Shown: piece after piece, positions 9,276-18,400 of the stretch | Layout: each line of letters starts with the position of its first letter | Position numbering within the stretch: the first letter of the stretch is position 1 | NCBI RefSeq assembly: GCF_004341385.1 | Contig: NZ_SLXE01000002.1 | Location: forward strand, 90,743 to 154,742 | Reading direction: 5' to 3' | Source: Uruburuella suis | GTDB taxonomy: Bacteria; Pseudomonadota; Gammaproteobacteria; Burkholderiales; Neisseriaceae | Length of the DNA stretch: 64,000 nt | Program-made: the position numbers and the translations under genes | Notes under the pieces: model-generated | What the model saw: the letters and a program-made list of their open reading frames with translations, nothing else | Databases searched by the model: none | What the model was told of the DNA's origin: nothing

Positions 9276-10613
9276 CTAAGCAGTTCGTTTTGATAACGCC
9301 CATTCGTTCAAACACAAAGCGGCGGCCGATTGGCCGGTTTGCACCGCTGCCTCCAGCGTGGCCGGATAGCGCGGGTGCAGATAATCGCCCGCCGGATAAA
9401 TATGCTGATGGTGCAGCCAGGCCAAATCGGGCAAGCGGCGGTGGGCAACGGCAGCCGTGGTGGCGCGCTTTTCGGTAATCACGCGCGCGGCAACGGGTGC
9501 ACCCGCATCCGGGCACAAAGTTTGCACATCCGCATTCACCCGCGCCACCCATTCATCGGGCGCAAAGCCGCCGACGATATCCGACACGCTGATCACCGCC
9601 GCCACTTCATATGCACTGCCGCCCAATGCCGCGCGGCCAATCAGCCATTGCGCCGTGCCGTTTGCCAGGCCGGTCATGGCGGCGGGCAGATTCAGCGGCG
9701 CAGCATAACGCAAATATACCGTAGTAATGGCATGATACTGCATATCGGCATAGGCCGTCTGAATGTTTGCCGGCGTGTCAGGCGGCAAGAGCGTCGCAGC
9801 GTGATAAGGTGCCACCGCCAAAACAGCGCAGTCGAAAGCCGCGCCGTTTACTTCGATTTGCCCGCTCGGCAGCGGCTGCAAACGCCCCACGCGGCTTTCC
9901 AAATGCACCACCGCACCGCTTTTTTTCAGACGGCCTAAAGCCGGCTCGGCCATAATGCGCCCCAAATCAAGCTTGGGCAGCAGATAATCGCTGTCGCTTT
10001 TTTGCGCCCACACCCCGTCTTGCAACACATTAGCCAGAATATTCAGGCTGGCCGACTCAAGCGGTGTGTTGAGTGCGCCCCACACCAGCGGCTGCCAAAA
10101 TTCGGCCACCAGCCGGCGCGGCGTGTGCCGCTTGCCCAACCATTCGCCCACGCTGATGTCGGGCGGGTTCAAGCCGTGGCGCCGCTGCAAAGCGCGCATG
10201 CTGTCGAGCAGGCGCAGTTTATCGGCAAAGCCCAGCTTTTTGGCACACAAAATGCCGGCCAACAAATGCAGCGGTGCGGGCAGCGAAGCCGCCTTAAACT
10301 GCATGCCGTCGGCCATATGCCATTGCAGCGGGCAGCGCACAAAAGCCGCGTTTTCCGGCACGCCGATTTGCTGCATCAGCGTGCGCACGCCGTGATAAGC
10401 GCCGATTAAAATATGCTGGCCGTTGTCCAAAAAGCTGAAATCACCGCGCCCGGCCGCCAGCGTGCGCGCCCGCCCGCCCGCCTGCTTGCCCGCTTCAAAC
10501 ACATGCACCTCGGCTTTGTTGCCCAAATGCACCGCTGCCGACAAGCCCGCCCAGCCCGCGCCGATCACGGCGATTTTCGGGCGGGTTTGATGTTGCTTGC
10601 TTAAAACATTCAT
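9276..10613 (-). CDS. hpnE: Hydroxysqualene dehydroxylase HpnE
   Basis: 445 residues, FAD-dependent amine-oxidase-like fold. The dinucleotide motif GAGWAGLSAAVHL is near residue 18, followed by EAGKQAGGRA. HpnE reduces hydroxysqualene to squalene, the last of three steps (HpnC, HpnD, HpnE) used by many bacteria instead of a one-enzyme squalene synthase. Its start ATG overlaps the stop of hpnD by four bases (ATGA), so the two are translationally coupled. hpnC and a squalene-hopene cyclase are not in the window. Whether the end product is squalene, a hopanoid or a carotenoid-like lipid cannot be told here. Confidence 0.9.
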   Translation of the reverse strand: MNVLSKQHQTRPKIAVIGAGWAGLSAAVHLGNKAEVHVFEAGKQAGGRARTLAAGRGDFSFLDNGQHILIGAYHGVRTLMQQIGVPENAAFVRCPLQWHMADGMQFKAASLPAPLHLLAGILCAKKLGFADKLRLLDSMRALQRRHGLNPPDISVGEWLGKRHTPRRLVAEFWQPLVWGALNTPLESASLNILANVLQDGVWAQKSDSDYLLPKLDLGRIMAEPALGRLKKSGAVVHLESRVGRLQPLPSGQIEVNGAAFDCAVLAVAPYHAATLLPPDTPANIQTAYADMQYHAITTVYLRYAAPLNLPAAMTGLANGTAQWLIGRAALGGSAYEVAAVISVSDIVGGFAPDEWVARVNADVQTLCPDAGAPVAARVITEKRATTAAVAHRRLPDLAWLHHQHIYPAGDYLHPRYPATLEAAVQTGQSAAALCLNEWALSKRTA

Positions 10614-11458
10614 GGTTTAAATCCAAACAGCCAGGTTTTCAGGGCGATGCGTTTTTTGCGCGGGCCGGGAATGGCAATTTTGTATTTCAACACGTTTTGC
10701 GCACCGTCGCGCTCGATTTCGTTGAGCAGCGCATAATAAATCGCCGCCAAAATCAAGCCCATTTTTTGGGCCTTTTTATCAGCAGCCGGCAGCAGCGCCA
10801 GCGCTTCGCGATAAATGGCGCGCGCACGCGCGATTTGAAACGCCATCAATTCGGCAAATTGCGGCGTGGGCGCGGCCTGCATAATGGTTTGCGCGGGCAC
10901 GTCAAAGCGCTGCAAATCTTCCATCGGCAGATAAATGCGGCCGTTGCGCGCATCTTCGCCCACATCGCGGATGATATTGGTGAGCTGCAAAGCCAAGCCC
11001 ATTTTATCGGCATAATTCAATGTTTCGGGGCGGCTAAAGCCCAAAATGCGCGTGATCAACCGCCCCACCACACCGGCCACGCGGTGGCAGTAAAGCTGCA
11101 ATTCAGCAAAGTTTGCGTAGCGCGCCCGGGTTAAATCCATCTGCATGCCCTCGATGATTTCCGCCAGCTCATCGTGCGGCAGCGCAAATTCCGCCACCAC
11201 GCCTTGCAGCGCGCGGCACACCGGATGCTCGGGCGCGCCGCCGTCAAACACCTTGGCCAAATCGGCGCGCCACCAATTAAGCGTGGTTTGCGCCACCTGC
11301 ATATCGGTGCAATCGTCCACCACATCATCGAGCTCGCGGCAAAACGCATACAGCACCGTCATGGCATCTTGCCGGCGCTGCGGCAAAAAACGAAACGCAG
11401 CCAAAAAGCTCGAGCGGCTTTCGGCGGCTTTTTGGCGGCAATAATCAAGTGGCTGCAC
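10610..11458 (-). CDS. hpnD: Presqualene diphosphate synthase HpnD
   Basis: 282 residues, trans-isoprenyl diphosphate synthase (squalene/phytoene synthase) fold. Both Asp-rich Mg-diphosphate motifs are visible: RELDDVVDD near residue 40 and LTNIIRDVGEDARNGRIYLP near residue 160. HpnD condenses two farnesyl diphosphates into presqualene diphosphate and on to hydroxysqualene with HpnC. First gene of the hpnD-hpnE pair, divergent from hscA. The 176-base gap to the hscA start holds a DUS and probably both promoters. Confidence 0.9.
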   Translation of the reverse strand: MQPLDYCRQKAAESRSSFLAAFRFLPQRRQDAMTVLYAFCRELDDVVDDCTDMQVAQTTLNWWRADLAKVFDGGAPEHPVCRALQGVVAEFALPHDELAEIIEGMQMDLTRARYANFAELQLYCHRVAGVVGRLITRILGFSRPETLNYADKMGLALQLTNIIRDVGEDARNGRIYLPMEDLQRFDVPAQTIMQAAPTPQFAELMAFQIARARAIYREALALLPAADKKAQKMGLILAAIYYALLNEIERDGAQNVLKYKIAIPGPRKKRIALKTWLFGFKP

Positions 11459-11634
11459 AGCGGCTCCCTGCGGGTTTTGTTAACATCGGATTGTAGCGGG
11501 ATTTTCCGACGGCAACAAATTTTCAGACGGCCTGCCAACGCGCGGGCACAATTCCGACAAAACCACTCAACTATGCGCGCCAAATCTGCTAGAATATGCC
11601 CCACAAACCCGAACACCCAAAGGCATACAATAAT

Positions 11635-13497
11635 ATGGCACTATTGCAAATCGCCGAACCCGGCCTCGCCGCCGCCCCGCACCAACACCGCCTCGCCGCA
11701 GGCATCGATTTGGGCACCACCAACAGCTTGGTGGCCGCCGTCAAAAGCGGCAGCGCCGTTTGCCTCACCGATGAGCAAGGCCGCGCCACGCTGCCCTCGG
11801 TGGTGCGCTATTGCGAAGATGCGCGCGTGGAAGTGGGCCATGATGCGCTCAAAGCGCAGAAAATCGACCCGGTCAACACCATCAGCTCGGCCAAGCGCCT
11901 GATCGGGCGCACCCTGGCCGACCTCAAAGCCGACAACCATTATTTCCCCTACCGCTTCGGCAACAACGAGCGCCTGATTGAATTGCACACCCGCCAAGGC
12001 AATAAAACCCCGATTGACGTGTCGGCCGAAATTTTGCGCACCCTCAAAACACGCGCCGAAGAGCGTTTGGGCGGCCCGCTCACCAGTGCCGTGATTACCG
12101 TGCCGGCTTATTTCGACGATGCCCAACGCCAAGCCACCAAAGATGCCGCGCGCCTGGCCGGCCTCAATGTGCTGCGCCTGCTCAACGAGCCCACCGCCGC
12201 CGCCATTGCCTACGGCCTCGACAACCGCGCCGAGGGCACGTTTGTGGTATACGATTTGGGTGGCGGCACGTTTGATGTGTCGGTGTTGCAGCTCACCAAA
12301 GGTTTGTTTGAAGTGAAAGCCACCGGCGGCAACAGCGCGCTGGGCGGCGATGATTTCGACCACCGCCTCTTCTGCCATCTGCTTGAGCAAAACCAGCTCT
12401 CGCAGCTTAACGAGCAAGACAGCCAGCTTTTGCTCAGCCTCGTGCGCGCCGCCAAAGAAACGCTCACCACCGAATCCAGCGCCACCATTCAGGCCACGCT
12501 TTCAGACGGCCGCCAAATCAGCAGCAACATCACCCGCCAGGAGTTTCAAAACCTCACCCAACATTTAGTGGCCAAAACCATCGAGCCGGTGAAGCAGGCG
12601 CTCAAAGATGCCGGCGTGGGCAAAGCCGACATCAAAGGCGTGATTATGGTGGGCGGTGCCACCCGCATGCCGCATGTGCAGCAAACCGTGGCCATGTTTT
12701 TCGGCCAAACCCCGCTCAACAACCTCAACCCCGACCAAGTAGTGGCACTCGGTGCCGCCATGCAGGCCAATGTGCTCGCCGGCAATAAAAACGACGACGA
12801 ATGGCTGCTGCTCGACGTTACCCCGCTCTCGCTCGGCCTCGAAACTTACGGCGGCCTGGCCGAAAAAGTGATTCCGCGCAACAGCACGCTGCCCACCGCA
12901 CGCGCGCAAGATTTCACCACCTTTAAAGACGGTCAAACCGCCATGACCGTGCACGTGGTGCAAGGCGAGCGCGAGCTGGTGAGCGATTGCCGCAGCCTGG
13001 CCAAATTCACCCTGCGCGGCATTCCGCCCATGGTGGCGGGCGCCGCACGCATCCGCGTTACCTTCCAAGTGGATGCAGACGGCCTGCTTTCCGTGTCTGC
13101 CCGCGAGCAAACCAGCGGCGTGCAGGCGCAAATCGAAGTGAAACCTTCTTACGGCCTCGATGATGAAACCATCACCCGCATGCTCAAAGAAGGCATGAAC
13201 AACGCCGGTGAAGACATGGCCGCGCGCGCGCGCGCCGAAGCCCAAGTGGAAGCAGAAGGGCTGATTGCCGCCGTGTCTGCCGCGCTGGCGCTCGACAGCG
13301 ATTTGCTGGAGCCCTCCGCGCTTGCCCATATTCAAGCGCTAATCAGCAAGCTGCAAACCAACCTGAGCAGCCACACCGCCGAGCAGATCCGCGCCGCCAC
13401 CACCGCGCTGGCGCAAGCCACCGATGATTTTGCCGCCAAACGCATGAACCGCAACATCCAACGCGCCCTCACCGGCCAAAGCGTGGAAAACCTGTAA
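11635..13497 (+). CDS. hscA: Fe-S cluster assembly chaperone HscA (Hsp70 family)
   Basis: 620 residues from the ATG at 11635, which gives [17 protein letters not shown], almost the start of E. coli HscA; an upstream in-frame ATG at 11596 would add 13 residues and is less likely. HscA is the specialised Hsp70 that, with HscB, releases [2Fe-2S] clusters from the scaffold IscU. The ATPase motifs [23 protein letters not shown] and [10 protein letters not shown] are intact, and the C-terminal half is the substrate-binding domain. Followed at 63 bases by fdx. hscB and iscSUA are not adjacent. Confidence 0.96.
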   Translation: MALLQIAEPGLAAAPHQHRLAAGIDLGTTNSLVAAVKSGSAVCLTDEQGRATLPSVVRYCEDARVEVGHDALKAQKIDPVNTISSAKRLIGRTLADLKADNHYFPYRFGNNERLIELHTRQGNKTPIDVSAEILRTLKTRAEERLGGPLTSAVITVPAYFDDAQRQATKDAARLAGLNVLRLLNEPTAAAIAYGLDNRAEGTFVVYDLGGGTFDVSVLQLTKGLFEVKATGGNSALGGDDFDHRLFCHLLEQNQLSQLNEQDSQLLLSLVRAAKETLTTESSATIQATLSDGRQISSNITRQEFQNLTQHLVAKTIEPVKQALKDAGVGKADIKGVIMVGGATRMPHVQQTVAMFFGQTPLNNLNPDQVVALGAAMQANVLAGNKNDDEWLLLDVTPLSLGLETYGGLAEKVIPRNSTLPTARAQDFTTFKDGQTAMTVHVVQGERELVSDCRSLAKFTLRGIPPMVAGAARIRVTFQVDADGLLSVSAREQTSGVQAQIEVKPSYGLDDETITRMLKEGMNNAGEDMAARARAEAQVEAEGLIAAVSAALALDSDLLEPSALAHIQALISKLQTNLSSHTAEQIRAATTALAQATDDFAAKRMNRNIQRALTGQSVENL

Positions 13498-13560
13498 ACC
13501 CAAGCCGGTTTATCCGCATTGATTTAAACCATTTACCGCACTCACAATAAAAGACACAAC

Positions 13561-13902
13561 ATGCCAAAAGTAACCGTTCTCCCCCACGCCACACTCTGCC
13601 CCGAAGGCAAAGTGATTGAAAACGCCCCCGCCGGCCAAAGCATTTGCGATTTGCTGCTCGACAACGACATCGAAATCGAACACGCCTGCGAAAAATCCTG
13701 CGCCTGCACCACCTGCCATGTGATTGTGCGCCAGGGTTTCGACAGCCTCGAAGAGCCCAGCGAGCTCGAAGAAGATCTGCTCGACCAAGCTTGGGGCCTC
13801 GAAGCCGATTCGCGCCTGAGCTGCCAAGCCCAAGTGGCCGATGAAGATTTGGTGGTGGAAATCCCCAAATACACCATCAACCACGCCCGCGAACACCATT
13901 AA
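13561..13902 (+). CDS. fdx: ISC-system [2Fe-2S] ferredoxin
   Basis: 113 residues, adrenodoxin-type. Cluster ligands are Cys43, Cys49, Cys52 (in HACEKSCACTTC) and Cys88, spaced as in E. coli Fdx; Cys47 is the extra conserved Cys. The protein supplies electrons for cluster assembly on IscU. It sits between hscA and iscX, separated from iscX by a DUS hairpin and a 160-bp inserted element, so iscX may have lost some co-transcription. Confidence 0.96.
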   Translation: MPKVTVLPHATLCPEGKVIENAPAGQSICDLLLDNDIEIEHACEKSCACTTCHVIVRQGFDSLEEPSELEEDLLDQAWGLEADSRLSCQAQVADEDLVVEIPKYTINHAREHH

Positions 13903-13907
13903 CACGC

Positions 13908-13936
13908 AGGCCGTCTGAAACTTTTTCAGACGGCCT
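13908..13936. terminator. DUS inverted-repeat hairpin after fdx
   Basis: AGGCCGTCTGAAA pairs with TTTCAGACGGCCT around a short loop. It has no long T-run, so termination may be partial and allow read-through to iscX. Confidence 0.55.
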
Positions 13937-13938
13937 AA

Positions 13939-14098
13939 GGGTCTGTTCACATTTCGTTTATGAGGGGATTTTGTTCCTGAGAATGCAGATGCAAGGCAAA
14001 AAAACGCAGCAAGGTTGAACATCTTGCGAGGCTTTTTAACGCAACAGATGTATTTTCAGGGGCGAAATACACCCGTAAATCGAAATGTCAGGATGCCC
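13939..14098. mobile_element. 160-bp MITE-like element between fdx and iscX
   Basis: The segment begins GGGTCTGTTCACATTTCG and ends in the complement of GGGCATCCTGACATTTCG: imperfect 18-bp terminal inverted repeats sharing GGG and ACATTTCG. It is flanked by TAA (13936-13938) and TAG (14099-14101), consistent with a short TA-containing target duplication. No open frame. The right terminus matches the first 13 bases of the partial element at 63901, which suggests that a full-length relative provides the transposase. Confidence 0.55.
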
Positions 14099-14137
14099 TA
14101 GATAAAAACAACATTCAGTATAAAAGGAGCGCACATC

Positions 14138-14332
14138 ATGAAATGGACCGACACCCAACGCATCGCCGAAGAGCTATACGATGCCCACGGCGACATCGAC
14201 CCGAAAACCATCCGCTTCACCCACTTGCGCGAACTGGTGATGGCGCTGCCCGATTTCGATGACGACCCCGCCCGCAGCGGCGAGCGCATTCTCGAAGCCA
14301 TCCAGCAAGCCTGGATAGATGAAGCCGAATAA
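14138..14332 (+). CDS. iscX: Fe-S assembly protein IscX
   Basis: 64 residues beginning MKWTDTQRIAEELYDAHGDI, rich in Asp/Glu, with the family's DIDPKTIRFTHLRELV and DFDDDP segments. IscX binds IscS and iron and tunes cysteine desulfurase activity. AAAGGAG is placed 9 bases before the ATG. Its last 14 bases overlap the start of the next gene. Confidence 0.95.
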   Translation: MKWTDTQRIAEELYDAHGDIDPKTIRFTHLRELVMALPDFDDDPARSGERILEAIQQAWIDEAE

Positions 14333-14651
14333 ACCGCTGGCAGACTACGCCCGCGCTGCCCACGGCCTGAGCAGCCCCGCCGTGGTGGTGCGTAAAGAAG
14401 AAATCGCGCCGGCCGATGAAGATGAAGAAGTGCTCAGCGAAACACGGTATCACTTCAGCGACGGTGCCGTGTTGCAATACCGCATCGAAACTGACCTTTA
14501 CGAAGGCACCCCCGAAGCCGCCCCCGCCTGCCTGCCGATGTGGATCAGCTACCGCATCATGCAGCACCCGCCCGAAGCCGATATCGCGCCCGAGCAAAAA
14601 ACCTTTGCCAACACCTGCCGCCAGTTTTTCTGGCTGAAAATGCAGGCATAA
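14319..14651 (+). CDS. Conserved hypothetical protein downstream of iscX
   Basis: 110 residues, acidic N-terminal half (ADEDEEVLSETRYHF), no signal peptide, membrane segment or motif I recognise. The ATG overlaps the end of iscX by 14 bases in another frame, so translation is probably coupled. It is followed by a DUS hairpin that closes the hscA-fdx-iscX group. Position suggests a link to Fe-S assembly, but nothing in the sequence proves it. Confidence 0.7.
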   Translation: MKPNKPLADYARAAHGLSSPAVVVRKEEIAPADEDEEVLSETRYHFSDGAVLQYRIETDLYEGTPEAAPACLPMWISYRIMQHPPEADIAPEQKTFANTCRQFFWLKMQA

Positions 14652-14695
14652 AATCGTGCAGCTTGAATGGCAAACACAACCATACGCATGATTCA

Positions 14696-14731
14696 AAAAG
14701 GCCGTCTGAAACTTTTTTCAGACGGCCTTTT
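14696..14731. terminator. DUS inverted-repeat hairpin
   Basis: AAAAGGCCGTCTGAAA pairs with TTTCAGACGGCCTTTT, between the gene ending at 14651 and the convergent gene ending at 14854. Confidence 0.8.
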
Positions 14732-14751
14732 ATCATTTACCGCACACCTTA

Positions 14752-14853
14752 TACCAATTCAAAAAAGTAAGCTAACAAGGCGGCGAGCCGCAGACAGTAC
14801 AACTAGTACGGCAAGGCGAGACAACGAAGTTAGGTTATTTTTTTGGATTGGTA
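14752..14853. mobile_element. 102-bp Correia-like MITE with TACCAATTC termini
   Basis: Starts TACCAATTCAAAAAAGTAA and ends as the imperfect complement (TTATTTTTTTGGATTGGTA). It is flanked by a direct TTA duplication (14749-14751 and 14854-14856). The interior (GGCGGCGAGCCGCAGAC, GTACGGCAAGGCGAG) resembles the core of neisserial Correia elements, but the ends differ from the Correia TATAGTGG terminus. The right-hand TTA is the stop codon (TAA) of the minus-strand gene 14854-15687. Related copies lie at 29193, 34559 and 40339. Confidence 0.7.
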
Positions 14854-15687
14854 TTACAACGGCGGCTCAGTCCACACCGCACGATAGCTGGTATAAACCG
14901 TGAGCATCGTCCACGGCGTGACCACCAATATCATCAATGCAGACATCGCCACCAACGGCAGCCAAACCCAATCAAACAGCATCACCAAACCCATCGCCAG
15001 CAAACCGATTACCAAAGAGAGCCCCAGCCACACCAAGCCATACACAATAAAAGGCAAAATATTGCGCACGCAGCCCTGAAAGCTCATTTTCATCGCCTGC
15101 CACGGCGCCACATCATCCAGCACCGTCAACACAGTAGCAAACCACATCATCATCGACACGGGCACAAGCGCAGCAAAGCCTGCCAATATAATCCCGCCAT
15201 ACATCGCCATCGCTGCCACAGAAGGCTGCTCCGAATCCCAATCACTGATGTTTGTGCCTGTTAAATACATCACAACCACAAACACAAACACCACCACCAG
15301 CAGCACCAAAAAATACAGCAGCGTCAAAATAAATAATTCTTTGAATTTATGCTGAAAACCACCAAACAAATACACAAATTCCAAATCATCATTTTCCGCC
15401 AGCGCCGCCGCAGCCAGCATCATGCCGCCCGCAAAAAACAAAGTCAGAAAATTGCTCAAAAAGCCCACCAGCGGCAGCATAGACACCACGGTGGTAATCA
15501 AAAGCATCACAAACGACATGCCCACCCACAGGCCCCAACGTCGGGTAAACAGCCCCCAAGCCTGCCCTATCCAAGCCGCACCCGCCGATGCAGCCAAGCG
15601 GCGCGGCTCGCGCAAAAGCTTGGGCGAGCCCTCGCTATCCGGCACCAAATCAGGCGCGCTTTCACCATAAATTCTGAAATCCGACAT
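14854..15687 (-). CDS. BPSS1780-family integral membrane protein
   Basis: 277 residues: a soluble N-terminus of about 45 residues (EPRRLAASAGAAWIGQAWGLF) followed by about six hydrophobic segments (starting near residues 55, 78, 118, 160, 210 and 240). The family is common in beta-proteobacteria and has no assigned reaction. The start is preceded by GAGAGAAGAAA. Its stop codon coincides with the target duplication of the MITE at 14752, so the element landed exactly at the gene end without altering the protein. Confidence 0.8.
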   Translation of the reverse strand: MSDFRIYGESAPDLVPDSEGSPKLLREPRRLAASAGAAWIGQAWGLFTRRWGLWVGMSFVMLLITTVVSMLPLVGFLSNFLTLFFAGGMMLAAAALAENDDLEFVYLFGGFQHKFKELFILTLLYFLVLLVVVFVFVVVMYLTGTNISDWDSEQPSVAAMAMYGGIILAGFAALVPVSMMMWFATVLTVLDDVAPWQAMKMSFQGCVRNILPFIVYGLVWLGLSLVIGLLAMGLVMLFDWVWLPLVAMSALMILVVTPWTMLTVYTSYRAVWTEPPL

Positions 15688-15793
15688 TTTCTTCTCTCAT
15701 TGTTAAAATTCGTAAAACACAATTATAACGCCGCGCTTTAATATTTCAAGTATCGATACCGATTTCTATCAATAAACATAACAACAAACACAC

Positions 15794-15829
15794 AAAGGCC
15801 GTCTGAAACAAATCTTTCAGACGGCCTTT
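15794..15829. terminator. DUS inverted-repeat hairpin
   Basis: AAAGGCCGTCTGAAA pairs with TTTCAGACGGCCTTT, just downstream of the minus-strand gene 15867-16370. Confidence 0.75.
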
Positions 15830-15866
15830 AAATAATCATCAAACCAACTATAAAACCAAACCGATT

Positions 15867-16370
15867 TCAATCGCGCCCGCTGATTTTATCCGACAGCCCC
15901 ACCTCATGCGGATTGATGCGCGCATTGTCTTCCTGGCCCAAACCCACCAGCCGGCGCAGGCGTGTAATATATGCATTCACATCCAAACCGCGCCCGAAAC
16001 GCTGCGCCTCCCAAATCGTTTCCGCCAGCGCCTCCATCATCTCATGCTCCGCCCGCACCCAATCACCATTATGGCGGCGGCAAAGCTGCTCATGCACCGC
16101 GCGTATGCCCGGCGGCTGATCAATGCCCGCCTGCTCCTGTATCGACATATGCAGCGACATATGCAGAAAAGGGTTTGTTTCCTCAGCTTCAGGCGTCCAC
16201 GTTTTTTCCAAATAATCTTCAATATTATCCAGATAATGATGGTATTCAGGGTGCGCCTCGATAATGCGCAACGCCTTTTGCTGCAAGGCATCCAGCTGCA
16301 AAGGCAGCATACGCTGCTGCCACACCTGCGCAAAAAAGCGCCGCACATCCTGCGTGTTTACATCATACAT
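15867..16370 (-). CDS. DUF1841 family protein
   Basis: 167 residues. It begins MYDVNTQDVRRFFAQVWQQ and contains the family stretch NPFLHMSLHMSIQEQAGIDQPPGIR near the middle, followed by H/E-rich EHEMMEALAETIWEAQR. Function unknown; the conserved His/Glu residues could bind metal, but that is speculation. Soluble, no signal peptide. It is divergent from ssrA, with about 100 bases holding DUS copies and the tmRNA promoter. Confidence 0.85.
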   Translation of the reverse strand: MYDVNTQDVRRFFAQVWQQRMLPLQLDALQQKALRIIEAHPEYHHYLDNIEDYLEKTWTPEAEETNPFLHMSLHMSIQEQAGIDQPPGIRAVHEQLCRRHNGDWVRAEHEMMEALAETIWEAQRFGRGLDVNAYITRLRRLVGLGQEDNARINPHEVGLSDKISGRD

Positions 16371-16455
16371 AAGCTTGTCCGCCCTATTTTTCAGACGGCC
16401 ATTATAACCGATAGGCCGTCTGAAAGTATCGGTGGCATTTATCCGGCCAAACGCG

Positions 16456-16461
16456 TATAAT
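16456..16461 (+). promoter_or_regulatory. -10 box of the tmRNA promoter
   Basis: A perfect TATAAT lies 15 bases before the mature tmRNA 5' end; TGGCAT at 16433-16438, 17 bases upstream, is a weak -35. This would start a short 5' leader removed by RNase P. Confidence 0.65.
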
Positions 16462-16476
16462 TAAAAATTCCTATCT

Positions 16477-16838
16477 GGGGGCGATCTTGGTTTCGACGGG
16501 GGTTGCGAAGCAGATGCGGGCATACCGGGGTCTCAGATTCCCGTAAAACACTGAACTTAAATAGTCGCAAACGACGAAACTTACGCACTGGCCGCTTAAG
16601 GCCTGCCGTTGCAGCAGTTGGCCGATGGGCTGCGTAGGGTAAAACCTACAGCAACGTTATTTACATGGGCTGGTTTCGTGTCGGGTTACTTGGCACGGAA
16701 TAAGATTTAAGGTAACTGGCTTCCAAACAGCCTGTCTGCCGGCGGAATGGAAGCAAGACTTCAAATAGACCGACTAAGTATGTAGAACGCTTTGTAGAGG
16801 ACTTTCGGACGGGGGTTCAATTCCCCCCGCCTCCACCA
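16477..16838 (+). ncRNA. ssrA: Transfer-messenger RNA (tmRNA)
   Basis: About 362 nt. The 5' end GGGGGCGATCTTGG pairs with the 3' end CGCCTCCACCA to make the tRNA-like acceptor stem, with a T-arm (GGGGGTTCAATTCCCC) just before it. The reading frame at 16567-16599 encodes the degradation tag ANDETYALAA and a stop. tmRNA rescues stalled ribosomes with SmpB. The gene is intact, but its 3' end is the left attachment site of a genomic island, which has moved the original downstream terminator about 12 kb away. Confidence 0.97.
16825..16838. repeat. attL: 14-bp direct repeat CCCCGCCTCCACCA in the ssrA 3' end
   Basis: The same 14 bases recur at 28889-28902. tmRNA 3' ends are classic targets of P4-type tyrosine integrases, and the integrase gene starts 292 bases inside this end. 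Confidence 0.88.
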
Positions 16839-16871
16839 ACCTATGTTTTCAGCAATATGCTGGCACACCAT

Positions 16872-16908
16872 AAACCCCTGAAATTAAAAGATTTTAGGGG
16901 TTTTTTAT
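16872..16908 (+). terminator. Island-encoded terminator now downstream of ssrA
   Basis: AAACCCCTGAAAT pairs (one mismatch) with ATTTTAGGGGTTT, followed by TTTATT, 34 bases after the tmRNA end. It replaces the chromosomal terminator displaced to 28914. Confidence 0.75.
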
Positions 16909-16949
16909 TGCCTATGATGTGCTGGCGTGTGCTGTAGTTTTCATAGCTC

Positions 16950-16973
16950 ATGGGGTAATTCTTGGGGTAATAT
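16950..16973. repeat. Left copy of a 24-bp repeat with two GGGGTAAT units (probable integrase arm sites)
   Basis: Two GGGGTAAT octamers 13 bases apart lie about 110 bases inside attL. The identical 24 bases recur at 28804-28827, about 60 bases inside attR. A further inverted ATTACCCC is at 17093-17100. The layout fits arm-type binding sites for the integrase N-terminal domain. Confidence 0.6.
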
Positions 16974-17130
16974 CGGGCAAAACCCCCGCAAAAAGCCCCT
17001 GAAAATGCCTGAAAAACAGCCCGATTTTAAAGCCAAATCACCCCAAAACAGCCTGAAACCCTGATGGATAAAGGCTTACAGCGTTTTTAAATATTACCCC
17101 TAAAACCGATAAAAACAAGGCAGAAAAACC

Positions 17131-18366
17131 ATGCCGAAAGCCATAACCCCACTTACTGATTCACAATGCAAAAATCTTGCCCTACCCGCCAAAGGCATCA
17201 ACCAGCTTTCAGACGGCCACGGCTTGTCGTTGCAGGCCGATAGCAAAGGCGGCAAATACTGGCGGCTTCGCTACTACCACCCCCACACCAAAAAGCGTGA
17301 AGAAATCCGACTTGGCATCTATCCCGATGTAAGCCTGAAAGCAGCCCGTGTGAAACGTGAAGAACTACGCGCCTTGCTTGAAAAAGGTATCGACCCGAAG
17401 CAACACCAGCAAGAGCAGGAAATCAAACAGCGCAATCAGGCATTGAACAGCTTTGAAGCGGTTGCCCGAAAATGGCATGCCGACCAGCAAGCCAAGCCCG
17501 ATAAGTGGATGCCTGAACACGCCCACCGCCTTTTACGCAGCCTTGAACTGCACATATTCCCCGATATAGGGCAGCGGCCAATTGCCGAAATCATGCCGCT
17601 GGAAGTATTGAGCTTGCTGCAAAGGCTGGAAGCGGCGGGGAAATACGACACCGCCCACAAAGTGTATGACGTGGTGAATCAGGTGTTTTCTTATGCCGTG
17701 CGTTTGCGGATATGTGTATTCAACCCCGCCGCCGAACTTCGCAGAGAGCTGGCACAAGTGAAACAGCAAAGCTTTCATCATTTATCCGACCCTGCCGAAA
17801 TCGGGCAGCTATTGCGCGATATAGACGGCTACACAGGCACGCCGCAAGTGCGCATCTTGCTGAAGCTTTCCCCCTATGTGTTCACGCGACCCGCTGAATT
17901 GCGCATGATGAAATGGGCAGAGCTGGATTGGGATAATGGCATTTGGGAGAAAAGCGGTGAGGGCGAGCGGAAAGGCGAACGAATGAAGAACGGGCTTGAC
18001 TTCCTTATCCCATTGAGCCGCCAAGCCGCCGCCCTGATTGAGCAGATGAAGCCGATAACAGGCCATTATGATTATGTGTTTTGGAATAAGGGCACAGGGC
18101 AACCATTTAGCGAAGCGGCGGCAAGCAAGGCGCTGCACAGATTGGGTTACAAAGACAAGCAGACTATGCACGGCTTCCGCCATATTGCCAGCACCGCCCT
18201 GAATGAGCAGGGTTTTAACGGCGACTGGGTAGAACGGCAGCTTGCCCACAAAGACCCAAACCAAACACGCAAAACCTACAACAAAGCGGAATATCTAGAG
18301 CAGCGCACCGCCATGATGCAAGCCTATGCCGATTATTTGGACAGCTTGAAAGACGGCAATAAATAG
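17131..18366 (+). CDS. int: Tyrosine-type site-specific integrase (P4 family)
   Basis: 411 residues. N-terminal arm-DNA-binding domain (DUF4102 type; LTDSQCKNLALPAKGINQLSDGHG, about 8-90), core-binding domain (about 105-200) and catalytic domain. Catalytic residues visible: Arg253 in FTRPAELR, His347 and Arg350 in HGFRH, His373 in QLAHKD, and nucleophile Tyr383 in KTYNKAEY. It recombines the island with the tmRNA 3' end. It is the first island gene, reading inward, as is usual for this family. No separate excisionase is obvious; the AlpA-like protein at 22094 may serve. Full length, apparently intact. Confidence 0.95.
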   Translation: MPKAITPLTDSQCKNLALPAKGINQLSDGHGLSLQADSKGGKYWRLRYYHPHTKKREEIRLGIYPDVSLKAARVKREELRALLEKGIDPKQHQQEQEIKQRNQALNSFEAVARKWHADQQAKPDKWMPEHAHRLLRSLELHIFPDIGQRPIAEIMPLEVLSLLQRLEAAGKYDTAHKVYDVVNQVFSYAVRLRICVFNPAAELRRELAQVKQQSFHHLSDPAEIGQLLRDIDGYTGTPQVRILLKLSPYVFTRPAELRMMKWAELDWDNGIWEKSGEGERKGERMKNGLDFLIPLSRQAAALIEQMKPITGHYDYVFWNKGTGQPFSEAAASKALHRLGYKDKQTMHGFRHIASTALNEQGFNGDWVERQLAHKDPNQTRKTYNKAEYLEQRTAMMQAYADYLDSLKDGNK

Positions 18367-18400
18367 GCCGTCTGAAACAGCCGCCACTTGGCAAATGCAG

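Noticed and set aside
11596..11634. Upstream ATG of hscA at 11596
   Set aside because: The 13 added residues are unlike any HscA start; [10 protein letters not shown] at 11635 matches the family.
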